NCBI RefSeq assembly: GCF_030253575.1
Contig: NC_080562.1
Location: 29,529,852-29,593,851 of the forward strand
DNA: 64,000 nucleotides
Source of the DNA: Rhododendron vialii
Taxonomy: Eukaryota > Streptophyta > Magnoliopsida > Ericales > Ericaceae
Direction of reading: 5' to 3'
The notes under the pieces were generated by a model that saw only the letters and a program-made list of their open reading frames with translations, did no database searches and was not told the origin of the DNA. Shown here piece after piece: positions 54,314 to 64,000 of the stretch (position 1 is the first letter of the stretch; the number at the start of each line of letters is the position of its first letter). The position numbers and the translations under genes were made by a program.

Positions 54314-54950
54314 TATTTTTTTAGCAAATTTTCTTAAGATTTTATTTTATATTGCTTCCGGAAAATCGGGACGTTACACCAAGACAGAGTGATTTCGGGC
54401 GCAAAAAATGGCACCATTTTGAGAGGAGACGGCATTCTTGCCGACCTTGGCTTTCAAGACGGTCTCTGAATCCAAGTTAAAAAGTAGTAGAAGTTGTAAT
54501 AAATACGTTCGTTTAAGTTATTGTCACTTGCCTTGATGATCTCATGCCAAATGATTTTTGGGTTTAGAAGATCATATATGATTATTTGACCATGAAAATG
54601 TGCCTGATTATATGACTATTGACCATTCAAAGGTGATGATCTGCTGATAGATCTCGCCCAGTGTCCCCCTCCTTTCCCCGCCGCCTTCCGACCCGCGGGA
54701 GACCAAAGGTGCCGACTCTATGTCCAATCGATCTGCCAAAGGTTATATGATACTGAGACCATTTGATCATCCGAAAGTGATGATCGTATGAATTATTGTT
54801 TGATATATCAAAAAAGGTTTGTGTTTGAACTTATAAAATTAAATATTGCTCAACTCTTAATTAATGAAATAAAGTTATTTTCATGGTAAATGCTAACTCT
54901 GGCATTACTACTCACACAAGTTGGTGCCTATGGAAAAAAAAAATTTTATT

Positions 54951-55831
54951 TTCTACAGGTAACGTCAACTTGGAGCTTAGACTTAGACGATGATCCTTGA
55001 CTCATATACAAAACACTGATTGGTGTACATCTTTTTCCAAATTAAAGTTGTTTTCTCTTTGTTTAATTTCTTAGAAGGACCTGGTTAGTGTTGTATATTC
55101 TCAATGTTTGTCGAACATATCTTACAGTATTTTGTAGATAATAAATTTTCTTTTGCTGTTTAAAAGTTTTGTTAAGAAGCTTAGGAGTGTTTTGTATACT
55201 TGTGTTTCAAGAGGTCCCGGGTAAATATAGGAAGCACTAGTCGGTCATGATAACCCGACCGCCCTACGATTGGGATCGTGACACTTCGCAGTCCATCTGA
55301 TAAGAAAAGCCAAAGGTCTCTCTCTCTGAAGGCGAAAAGACTAGTCATCTGTTAGGATTTTTCCCGCCGAGGGGGGAGGCGCCTCCTCTCCCCTCATCCC
55401 CTGGGCGATCCTCCTCTCTCCTTAACCCTCTTTTGATCGGCTTAGGTACAGGCGGCTGAAGATGGTGGCGATGGAGATCAGTGCTGGCATTATGGTTCTC
55501 GACAGCGTTTTTTCCCTGGTTGTTTGTGGGTGGCGATTTGGCATTTACTCAGAAATTCTCAACATAAAAAAAAATAATAATAAAAATAGTCCTCAGGAAA
55601 TTGAAAAATCTCCAGTCCATTGGAACTCTGTTCTGGGCCGAGAGAGAAAGCTCGCGCACCAAACACAGCCTCCAAAACAAAAGATGTTGAACATATGCAA
55701 CAAAATGGCTTGAACATGAAAGAGTGCCCAGCCAATAATGACTATCACACTTGTCCAAAATTGAACAATCTGATAGTTGATCCGAGCGAAGGACCTAGAT
55801 TGCTCTTGTAAAATAGAAACAAACAAGAGAA
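54951..55831. other. Intergenic, nothing well supported
   Basis: A GC-richer stretch (55240-55480) has short frames without recognised motifs. Its CACCC/GACCC-rich text may be transposon leader DNA. A frame at 55462-55713 is not supported. Confidence 0.35.
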
Positions 55832-57432
55832 GTGCTACAATACGCATCTCTTATTTGGGTGTGTATCATATGCACCCTCTTTGATTACCATTAAATGCTT
55901 GAAAAATGATATGGACCCTTTAAAATGTTACGATAGGTTACTAACAAAAAACCTATTACCAATGCAACAGGTAAACCCTGTGAATTAATAGTTGGGCCAT
56001 AAGTTTGGGCTAAAAGAAAAATTAGGCCCAATTTTATTTTTGATAATTAATTTATGTTAAAAATAATAATTTTATTTTTTATAAACTTTGAAGCTAAAAT
56101 TATTTCAAGTGAAAATAATTCACTTCTTTAAAATAGGTTCTCAATAATTACTAAAGGAAAAAGATACTATCATTATCATAATGTAATAAAAAAATCAAGT
56201 TAAGGCATTTTTTATAGGATTTTTAATGTGTTTCATATTTGTAGCCAATTTTTTTTGAAATATTATGATGTTTAATATTTTTCACAATATCTTTAATTGC
56301 ATAGTGAACTTTCACATAAATGGTCCAACTAAAAGGAATAACGAAGTCAATCATCTGTATTAATAAGTAGGAAACATTAACAAAAGAAGTTAATGGGTGA
56401 TCAAGAGAGTGATGGTGACGAGATAAATTTACCAATAAATTTTAGGTTATGTGTAATAGATAACAATATTTAGGACGTGCTATTTATTTTTTGGTCAATA
56501 GACGTACTACTAGTGTTTTGTGAATTAGTGCAAGCATCCGAATTACAAATAACTAATACTCGTATTTGATAATGTAATCGATTACAAGTGTTATCAATAC
56601 CAATCAATTACGTAATTGAAACCGCAAAGAAATATAATCTATCATGTAATCAATTATTTGTGTTATTCAGAACAATTGATTTTTAAATCTATTGCAATGT
56701 TTTTTTTAAACTTATTTCGTAATTGATTAGAGGACTTACTGAGGCCCATCAATTAGCAAATCGATTGAGTAATCGACTTCACATTGTTACCCAATCATAC
56801 TCAATTCAATTACAAAATCGATTATATTGTCTAATCAATTACATAATAGAATTGATTACATATTCGATTATGATGTCTAATCGAATATGTAATCAATTGC
56901 AAAATCAATTACTATATATTTGATTGTAATGTCTAATCAATTGAAAAATCAATTATAAAATCTAATCGATTATGGAATTGAATATTCACATAATAGATTA
57001 CATATTTGATTAACTACCGTTCAAAAAAAATTGATTAAGTAATCGATTGCACAATTGATTATAGAAAAGTTATGAAATGGACTAAAATGTTACGATTCCG
57101 TAGTGAAAATGTTACGAACTAAAAATGTTACGATTTGTTTTTATAAAGTTATGAAATACACCAAAATGCTATGATTCTAAAAATGTTATGAATCTATTGC
57201 TAAAAAGTTACGATTCATTCGTAAAAGTTACGATATGCACTAAAATGTTATGATTTGTAAGAAAAATGTTATGAATCAAAAGTTGCGAATTTTTTGTATA
57301 AAAGTTATGATAGACATAAAATGTTATGAATGACCGGTTCAGCAGGTAATTTTTTATGAGGTGGCACAATATAGACTACACAATAGGTGCATATGATATG
57401 CACCTTAAAGGTGTGTGTATTGAAGATTTCTC
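55832..57432. mobile_element. Long TIR element with AATCGATT repeat core
   Basis: The left end (GTGCTACAATACGCATCTC, GTGTATCATATGCACCC) is matched in inverted order by the right end (GGTGCATATGATATGCACC, GTGTGTGTATTGAAGATTTC). It is related to the shorter elements at 57438 and 60143. The interior holds a degenerate TAATCGATTACATAATTGAT repeat (56560-57060) and runs of AAAATGTTACGA. No transposase is seen. Confidence 0.6.
56560..57060. repeat. Degenerate TAATCGATTAC repeat field
   Basis: Dozens of variants of TAATCAATTAC, AATCGATTA and ATTGATTACATA stand in both orientations, giving an AT-rich self-complementary block. Confidence 0.7.
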
Positions 57433-57437
57433 CAACA

Positions 57438-57735
57438 GGAAAGACTAAGATACACACCCTTTGAAATGGTGTACCATATGCACCTATTTTATGGTTCATT
57501 CATAACATTTTAGCGTGTTTCGTAACTTTTGTTCTAGAATTCATAACTTTTCAGCAGTACAATTCGTAACATTTTCATTATGCATAATTCATAACATTTT
57601 AGTATATCTCGTAACCTTTTTACGATTCGTAACTTTTTAGCAATACGATTCGTAACATTTTCTCTATAATTCATAACATTTTGGAGGCGCACATGATACA
57701 CATCCAAATAAAAAGTGTGTATTGTAGTCTTTCCC
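57438..57735. mobile_element. MITE of the GGAAAG..CACACCC family
   Basis: GGAAAGACTAAGATACACAC at the left and GTGTGTATTGTAGTCTTTCC at the right are inverted ends. The interior is very similar to the element at 60143 (TTCATTCATAACATTTTAG, GATTCGTAACATTTTC). Confidence 0.75.
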
Positions 57736-58150
57736 GTCGTGGAGAAGTCATACTTAACAAATGATATACATAGTAACTTACCGACACGTAGTAAAAATTT
57801 GTAAAGCCTGCCACTATTGGCCATTATTACCGGGTATAAACATAGAGATACAGAGAGGAGAGAAATATTTTCCATAAATTGCATCATCACCTTAAATTTA
57901 TGAGGTGCAGTAATGATTGTTTAATTCTACGTAACACTTTACTATTTGGATTTAGTAGATAAAGACTTGAATTCCATCGTACAACGCTACCATATTTAAG
58001 GAAAGGGTAATCTCATCATCAAAACGACAACTGGATACAGTATTATTTCATCCATTCAGTACATAAAAACAACAAGTAATGACCTCAGCAGGTCTGTGTT
58101 CCTATAACACTTATTCATCGGTACCATCTAACAACCATGGTACATTTTCT
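57736..58150 (-). other. 3' flank of the DUF26 gene
   Basis: AT-rich DNA without a gene. It would hold the 3' UTR and polyadenylation signals of the minus-strand gene. Confidence 0.4.
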
Positions 58151-58876
58151 TTAGACCCAAGGGTACATCTCATAATGCACATTACAACTCTCCCCAAAGA
58201 ATCTCACTCCTAATCTTGCATATGTATTTGTCGTAATAATCTGAGTAGCCTCTTCAATACACTTGGCACAATTAACACCAGAAAGATCTCTAGTGCACTG
58301 AGCCAACCCATAAATTGTCGTCGAGTTTCCAATATCCAACGCCCCGGTAGCATACAGTTTTGGGCTATCTCGAGCTTCTCCCTCCAACTGACTGAATAAC
58401 TCTATGACCATTTTATTGAAATAAACTGGGTCGCTTGCAATAGCAGTATTCCATAGTGTTCGCCATTGCTCAGTGGTATTGAAAACGCCCAAGAAATCAA
58501 CATTCGAGTATTTTACCTGACAAACATCGTACCATATGATTGCTTCATTCTTGAATTGGCAAACGTTTTGAATCTCGGTGGTTGCCTCGTCAACGCAGGC
58601 TTGGCAGGCTGTGCTATTTATGTCACCTCGGCAGAGAGCGAGGCCGTAAGTCTGATTCTGGCTCTGGCCCAGTGAGCCTGAAGCAAACCCGGTCAGTGGG
58701 GTTTTTGAGTCAAGAACAGTCAAGAGGTTTTCCAAGTTCTGATTGTAAGGGCCATTGGAAGTGAAATTTCCGGAGTCATAGCATGTATAGCTGATGGGGT
58801 TGTCTCCAAAGGCGAGTTGGAGGAGGAGAGAGAGGGAGAGAAGATACAGGGGAGAGAGAAGTCTTGCAGAAGACAT
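58151..58876 (-). CDS. Cysteine-rich repeat secretory protein (two DUF26 domains)
   Basis: The 241-residue protein starts with a signal peptide (about residues 1-24, LLSPLYLLSLSLLLQLAFG). Two DUF26/Gnk2-type domains follow (about 28-131 and 140-238), each with the C-x8-C-x2-C signature (CRGDINSTACQAC and CTRDLSGVNCAKC). There is no membrane segment or kinase, so it is a secreted apoplastic CRRSP rather than a CRK or PDLP. Relatives bind sugars such as mannose, and ginkbilobin-2 is antifungal. The first domain has six cysteines, the second only four. Several N-x-S/T sites are present. The length is normal for the family and the frame is unbroken in a single exon. The start is the only ATG that places a signal peptide at the front. 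A TATA box lies about 60 bp upstream. Confidence 0.9.
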   Translation of the reverse strand: MSSARLLSPLYLLSLSLLLQLAFGDNPISYTCYDSGNFTSNGPYNQNLENLLTVLDSKTPLTGFASGSLGQSQNQTYGLALCRGDINSTACQACVDEATTEIQNVCQFKNEAIIWYDVCQVKYSNVDFLGVFNTTEQWRTLWNTAIASDPVYFNKMVIELFSQLEGEARDSPKLYATGALDIGNSTTIYGLAQCTRDLSGVNCAKCIEEATQIITTNTYARLGVRFFGESCNVHYEMYPWV

Positions 58877-58930
58877 GTTTTGGCTAAGATTAAGGATGAG
58901 AGAGATGGGTAAATTCCTTGGAGCATTGCA

Positions 58931-58943
58931 TGCTTTTTATAGA
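58931..58943 (-). promoter_or_regulatory. TATA box of the DUF26 gene
   Basis: On the minus strand CTATAAAAAGCA lies about 60 bp before the ATG at 58876, a normal distance for a short leader. Confidence 0.6.
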
Positions 58944-60132
58944 TGGAAAACACATATTAAGGGTTGGAAGCAACATACAGTTTTTTATTTGATCGGCTTT
59001 ATTAAAAATCGATAACGGGTACGTCGAGAATGGAATGCAAATTAAGAATCAAACTATAGATGCATATCGCAACAGGAGATTAAAAAAATCCAATAATAGT
59101 GACCTTTTTCTTCTTTTATTTGAATTGAATTCGTCGAGCTGTGCTAATAAGATAATGTGCAATAAGGACGGCACGATAGGGGTTAATTGGGCTTCAGTCT
59201 CGCCCTAAATGTTGTGTATAATTTTATGTACTAATTTATGCAGTAAGAATATTAGTAGCTACTAATCTTCTTTTTTCATTTTTTATAACTCAAGTATCCA
59301 GGTCAATTTACGCGTTCCTTGACTAATCTTGGTTCCTAAGCCCATTGATCGCCCACTTGCGAAGAACACAATTAAAGCCGGAACAATTGCACTATATGTA
59401 CTGACCCCAGAAAAGTTGATAATACCTGTGAGGTTCCGACCATGAGACCTTTGAAGAAAGCAAACGCCTAAGTCACAGGCATTGATCACCAGGCTAACAT
59501 AACCCTTGGGGCCTTATATAGTAGCTACTAATCTTAATACTTAATTATGATGTATTTAAAGAAGTTTCAAATAACTATAAGTAGTCGTATGCATTTTTCT
59601 CACTTATTTTTGTTGGTAAAAAATAAGCTCGCTGGTATATATTTTAGTTACCTGAGGAAAAAATAACTTCCCAAAATTTATTGCTGCATTGGACAAAAAC
59701 TATCAAATTATGTAGTGGAGTATATATTAGAACATAAAACATATACTACTAATATAAGAGGTATATTTTTCAGATGAAAATTTATCTTTATATTCGCCCC
59801 CATGCCACAATTAAAATTCCTGACGCTAGCCATGCTACCAGGGTACGTAGTTAATTGGTTGGTTAATAATGTACATGCTATAATGTATATAAGGTCATTT
59901 AGCTCTATTTTGTGATTCCTATTACACTTGCGCGCATGAAAATAATTGATTAATTTAATTGTAAAGTCCAATATAATTAATGGGTCAAGTAATAGCCAAC
60001 ATATTACATGCACTTCACTAATTGACCATTTTTTCTAATTGAACATTTGAATGGTCGGATCTTAAAAACTTTTTTAGAAATATGCGTTATCGTTTTTCCA
60101 AACAATTCTTTAGACCTGGTACGTAAAACATA
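58944..60132. other. Intergenic, nothing recognised
   Basis: AT-rich upstream DNA of the DUF26 gene without recognised genes or elements. Confidence 0.4.
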
Positions 60133-60142
60133 TAAATTCACA

Positions 60143-60437
60143 GGAAAGTCTACAATACACACCCCTTAAAAGGATGTACCATATGCACTTATTTTGTGGT
60201 TCATTCATAACATTTTAGAGTGTTTCGTAACTTTTGTTCTAGAATTCATAACTTTTCAGCAATACGATTCGTAACATTTTCATTATGATTTATAACATTT
60301 TGGTGTATCTCATAACCTTTATATGATTCGTAACTTTTTAGCAATATGATTCGTAACATTTTCTCTATAATTCATAACATTTTGAGGGGTGCATACGATC
60401 CATACTCAAATAAGGGGTGTGTATTGTAGTCTTTTCC
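60143..60437. mobile_element. Mutator-like MITE with 10-bp target duplication
   Basis: GGAAAGTCTACAATACACAC at the left and GTGTGTATTGTAGTCTTTTCC at the right (one base longer) are inverted ends. TAAATTCACA stands on both sides (60133-60142 and 60438-60447). Same family as 57438-57735. Confidence 0.85.
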
Positions 60438-60882
60438 TAAATTCACATGTATTATTTTGCATGATGGAAAGATAAAGGACTTGCACATGTGGTATGAAAT
60501 AGTCGTAAATGAAGCTATAAAATGTTAATAGGTAAAAAACCAAATTGGGTTGAAATTTAGTAGTATATTCAGCCTACAGGCCAGTTGAGCACGTTCTATG
60601 TAAATGTTTGTACCAAAAGGCATATGATCTATATTTACATGTACATTATTGATAATCTCAATCGGAGAGATTATATGACACTCTTTTTCTTCTCCATTGT
60701 GAAAATGCAATGAGATATCGAATTTAAGACAACACTAATTCTTATACTTAGGAACCTTCAGGTCCATGTTCTCTTCAATTTACTGAATTATTTACGTGAC
60801 TACACTTAATCCCCATAGGTTTTTTATGCATTAGCACTAAATTTGGCATTGGCCCCCAACATTCTGCCACAAATTTCGAAGT
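60438..60882. other. Intergenic, nothing recognised
   Basis: AT-rich DNA without recognised features. Confidence 0.4.
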
Positions 60883-61230
60883 GAGCATCTCCAACCCATG
60901 AGTTCATATTGGAGATATTTTTTGAAGGCTTACGTGGCATTTTGGCATCTCTAAGTTGACATCAAAGCCTTCCTTTTCAACTCTTATGCCAAATTCTTTT
61001 TATTTGACATCAAGTTATCCCTCTCCAACCCTTAATGTCAATCCAAACGGTCATTTTTTGAAATTTGGCATGGAGGAGGGTGGTTGTCAACTTTGACAAC
61101 TTTGTCATTCCATTCAAAGCCATGTAGATTTTGGCATCAAAGAAGGCTATTAGGTTGTATTGAATTTTGGTGTCAATTGTTACCGTTAATATGTCCACGT
61201 AGGAATTGACATCTTCCATTGGAGATGCTC
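60883..61230. mobile_element. MITE with GAGCATCTCCAA ends
   Basis: GAGCATCTCCAACCC at the left is complementary to the right end TTGGAGATGCTC. The interior repeats TTTGGCAT and TTGACATC motifs in both orientations. This end sequence is common among plant MITEs of PIF/Harbinger or hAT type; the target duplication is not clear. Confidence 0.65.
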
Positions 61231-61833
61231 TTAGCTTGCATTTATAAATAGTTTTCAGCAATTAATTACTATTAATTTAGTCACCTAAGTGTGAGACTTC
61301 AGCGACAACACATTTTGTTGGTCGCCATATTTGGTCGTAGAGTGTGTATTTTTTCTTAGTCTCGCATAGCTTACATTTGAAAAACATAAAATAAAAAGTT
61401 TTTTGGTGATTAACAAAAGTGCGTAGCTAATTTATGATTTTGAGAAAATTAAATTTGGTATTATCACATATGACAATAATAAAAATCAGAAGAAGTATAT
61501 CACAAAGTAATTGAGATGTTTATATATATTATCATCATAATAGATAAGGTTTATTATATTCTAAATCAATGGGTAAGTCATATATAGTTGATTACAATTT
61601 CAAATGCCATAGGTATGAATTGAATCTGACGAATTTCTCAAATTGGTTGTTTCTAATTTTAAATTAGATTGTGTTCAATATATTACTTTTCAATTTTCAA
61701 TTCATGTAGAAAATAATCAATTTTTTTTGAACAAAACCTGTCTTCATAATAAGCTACCTATTGAAGTGAAAACTTTGATTACCGTAAAGTGTAAATACTG
61801 ATTCCTTCATCAGTATCTTAAAAATTCGTAATG
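61231..61833. other. Intergenic, nothing recognised
   Basis: AT-rich DNA without recognised features. Confidence 0.4.
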
Positions 61834-62976
61834 ATTTTTTGACCAAAGTTTAATTCTAAGATAAATTAAAAGGATTTGGGGACCCTCCTGGGAGGCAGGG
61901 TCGGCATGGTACTGTCCACTCATCATGGTGCCGTTTTGGTATGATTATTAATGATTTATTAATTTTTTGAGGAGCCCATCTAGGGTCTCACAAAGATGAT
62001 TGAAATTGCTAATTATTCATAAAATGTTTTTTATAGGGTCTTGTAAAAACTTAGCTCAATCATATATTGTTAGGGGCATTTTCAAAATTTGTAGGGACGT
62101 TCGCCACTAAGAATTCTGAAAAAGCCCTTACTGATATTAGATTGGCCTTAATTTTTATAAGAATCAACAATAAAAATTATTTTAAAACCAAATGAGCTGT
62201 TTGAATTATTATTTGCAACCCGAAATTGGCCCCGCAAAAGATCATAAATTATTTAATATTGAGTAACCAAACACTTAATTTTAGATTCATATCTTATAGA
62301 TTTTTTATAGAGCCCATTTCGAGTCTCACAAGATGATTCAAACCGTTAATTATTTTAAATTTTATTTTTATTAGTTCCTACAAAAACTTAGTTCTTAATT
62401 TTAGATTCATGATTTCTGTATTTTTATATGGCCTCACAAAGATGATTTAGGCCACTCATTATTCTTAAAATATTTTTGATACGTTCTTGCGAAAAAACAA
62501 CTCAATATGAGGTTTTGTTTTATTCTTTCTTGATTTAATGCACTTTTGCCTATTTCTTGGGCATCAAATAGGGACCAAGACGGCCGGAGTGATTTTCTAG
62601 TGCCAAAAATGGCACCATTTTGAGGGGAGGCTGCCGACCTTGGTTTTCAAAATGGTCTCCGAATCCAAGTTAAAAAGTAGAAATTGTAATAAATACATTC
62701 GTTCAAGTTATTGCCACTGGCCTTGATGATCTCATGCCAAATGATTTTTGGTTTTAGAAGATCATATATGATTATTTGACCATCAAAAATTGATGATTAT
62801 ATGACTATTGACCATTCAAAGGTGATGATTCTGTGTTTATTGGCCAGCCAAAGGTGCCGACTCTATGACCAATTGACCATCCAAATGGTTTGTGTTTGAA
62901 CTTGTAAAATATTGCTCAACTCTTAATTAATGAAACAAAAGTTGTTTTCATGGTAAATGCTAACTCTGGCATTAGT
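61834..62976. repeat. Interspersed repeat, second copy, nearly uninterrupted
   Basis: This is the uninterrupted counterpart of 49771-54950 and shows the sites before the Harbinger and LTR insertions. It ends at 62976, where a new LTR begins. Confidence 0.85.
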
Positions 62977-64000
62977 TGTAACGCCCCGCTATTTTCTATA
63001 AATAAACTCCAAAATACATTGTATTTTCAAATGCTTCTAGGCCCCTATTTTCTCCATAAATAAATTACATCATCAAAATAAACTTAAGCCGCCTTCTAAA
63101 TAATCTTCTAGATGCTCCAAAATTATCAACTCTTCCAAGACATCTCCAAATTAATCCTTAAAGGCTTCGATTCAATTTCGACTAATCCGGCTCCACACCT
63201 GAAAAAAAAAATTATCCGGGAAGTATATGATACAACAGAATAACAAAGCTCATAAGTGAAATCAAGAAACGATAATCGACCAAATCGAAGCAACAATCAC
63301 AAGGAACCTTATACCCTGTCCTCCTTAGTACATGACCTGTGATCCTCCCCCAACTCCTTCCTCACCGGGTCATCCTCGACCCATTCTGGCTATTGGATAG
63401 GCTATTGGTGCATGATTTCACCCGATCCATGTACGAAACAATTCCATAGTACTCAATCAACAACATCATATTCAATACCCATTATTCCACTTTTCAACAA
63501 TATTCCACAGGATTGAACGAAATTTACGAGATAATCAAAAGGAGTACAAAGGTGAGAGTGAAGAAAGCATATCGTATACTCCCCGGATTACCTCAACTAT
63601 GCCGGCCGTTACGTCTACAAATCAATGCCTTAAAACATTTTTTTTTCCATCTTCCGACTAAATACACCACTAGCCCACCAATCCAAAAGCGGGGGTTTTT
63701 GTTTTTATGAACAATGGGAAACTGGGGGTGAATAGTGTTGTTCATCCCCATCTTCAATCTGTTCTTCCAAGCCCCAGTCATGGTAATGGTTGGTTCTAGT
63801 TGACCCGGTGTACAACCCCGAAGTGAAGCCAAGCGCACTGTCGCTGGTGGGTCTTAGCCGAACCTCAAACTAGATCTTTGAAAGGTTTCGAGCCCGTAAT
63901 TGTAGAGTAGTTTAGGGTGAGCCAGTAGAGGTAACCGAACTTAGTGAATCCATTGTCTTGTTTGCCGACGATAAGAATTTTCATTCTATTTCTTCTATTT
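62977..64000. mobile_element. LTR-type element, right part outside the window
   Basis: TGTAACGCCCCGCTATTTTC starts abruptly inside the interspersed repeat, as LTRs of this TGTAAC class do. The minus strand at 63593-63838 has an open frame (GQLEPTITMTGAW, GGLVVYLVGRWKKK) of a kind I associate with such LTRs. The far end is not in the window. Confidence 0.55.

Larger units (their letters stand above)
51699..54378. mobile_element. Solo LTR (or LTR-only element), 2680 bp
   Basis: It begins TGTAACAACCCGGATTTT and ends ATCGGGACGTTACA. It is flanked by the 5-bp duplication CCAAG (51694-51698 and 54379-54383), and the empty site is seen at 62577. No gag-pol, primer binding site or second LTR is evident, so a solo LTR is the simplest reading. 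It contains a 101-bp tandem repeat (53248) and a Stowaway-type MITE (54044). Confidence 0.82.
49771..54950. repeat. Interspersed repeat, first copy, interrupted twice
   Basis: Pieces 49771-50092, 51175-51698 and 54379-54950 together match 61834-62976 in order (CCAAAGTTTAATTCTAAG; GAGCTGTTTGAATTATTATT; ACTCTGGCATTA). The gaps are a Harbinger-type element and an LTR. The second copy therefore shows the empty sites. The nature of the repeat is unknown; no proteins are seen. Confidence 0.85.

Noticed and set aside
56560..57060. CRISPR-like or satellite array
   Set aside because: Units are irregular, without constant repeats and unique spacers; it is a degenerate AT repeat in a plant transposon.
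63593..63838. Minus-strand gene of 81 residues
   Set aside because: It lies inside an LTR-type element and has no known domain; treated as part of the LTR.

Overview
The window is plant nuclear DNA, from a eudicot as far as can be judged. It is AT-rich and has long stretches without genes. It holds nested class I and class II transposons, plant-type F-box/LRR genes and a plant-only DUF26 secretory protein. I see no bacterial, organellar or viral gene sets. The species cannot be fixed from the sequence; the repeat families (TGTAAC-type LTRs, CACGACACG repeats, ATCCGATCC repeats) would suit an asterid, but that is a guess.

The backbone is a tandem array of F-box/leucine-rich-repeat genes, all on the + strand. 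In order they are: copy A (1722-3418, one frameshift), a 5'-truncated decayed copy (about 14578-15668), copy B (17415-19157, intact but with a new C-terminus), copy C (21974-23710, intact), a stub of the first codons (copy E, 27947-28003) and copy D (36398-38140, intact but with a transposon-supplied end). The copies share flanks. A 3' module (CTCCATA...ATGCCCT...AGATCTTGCATTGTGAT) recurs at about 12488, 16475, 21327, 24290 and 45038, and a 5' module with a SINE-like segment precedes C, E and D. These proteins should act as substrate receptors of SCF ubiquitin ligases.

Transposons have been inserted into and between the copies. Copy A's 3' flank is split by a LINE (about 4160-4620 and 11880-12487). 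Inside the gap lies a complete hAT element (5287-11744, 8-bp target duplication), which itself carries a Mutator-type element (5417-6867, 9-bp duplication) and an LTR-like insert (about 7765-9386). Copy D is cut three codons before its stop by a 6.3-kb Helitron (38123-44456). That Helitron carries fragments of an AAE3-like acyl-CoA synthetase, an A3-type cyclin, a probable RING-H2 protein, a B3-domain protein and a LINE. The real 3' flank of D resumes at 44457.

From 45 kb onward there is almost only repeat DNA: twin 324-bp MITEs, a 2.6-kb TIR element with a LINE inside, and an approximately 1.1-kb repeat present twice (49771-54950 and 61834-62976). The first copy of that repeat is interrupted by a PIF/Harbinger element and by a 2.68-kb solo LTR. 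Several more MITEs follow. The only other plausible complete gene is a minus-strand cysteine-rich repeat secretory protein (58151-58876). I recognised no tRNA, rRNA, miRNA or CRISPR array.
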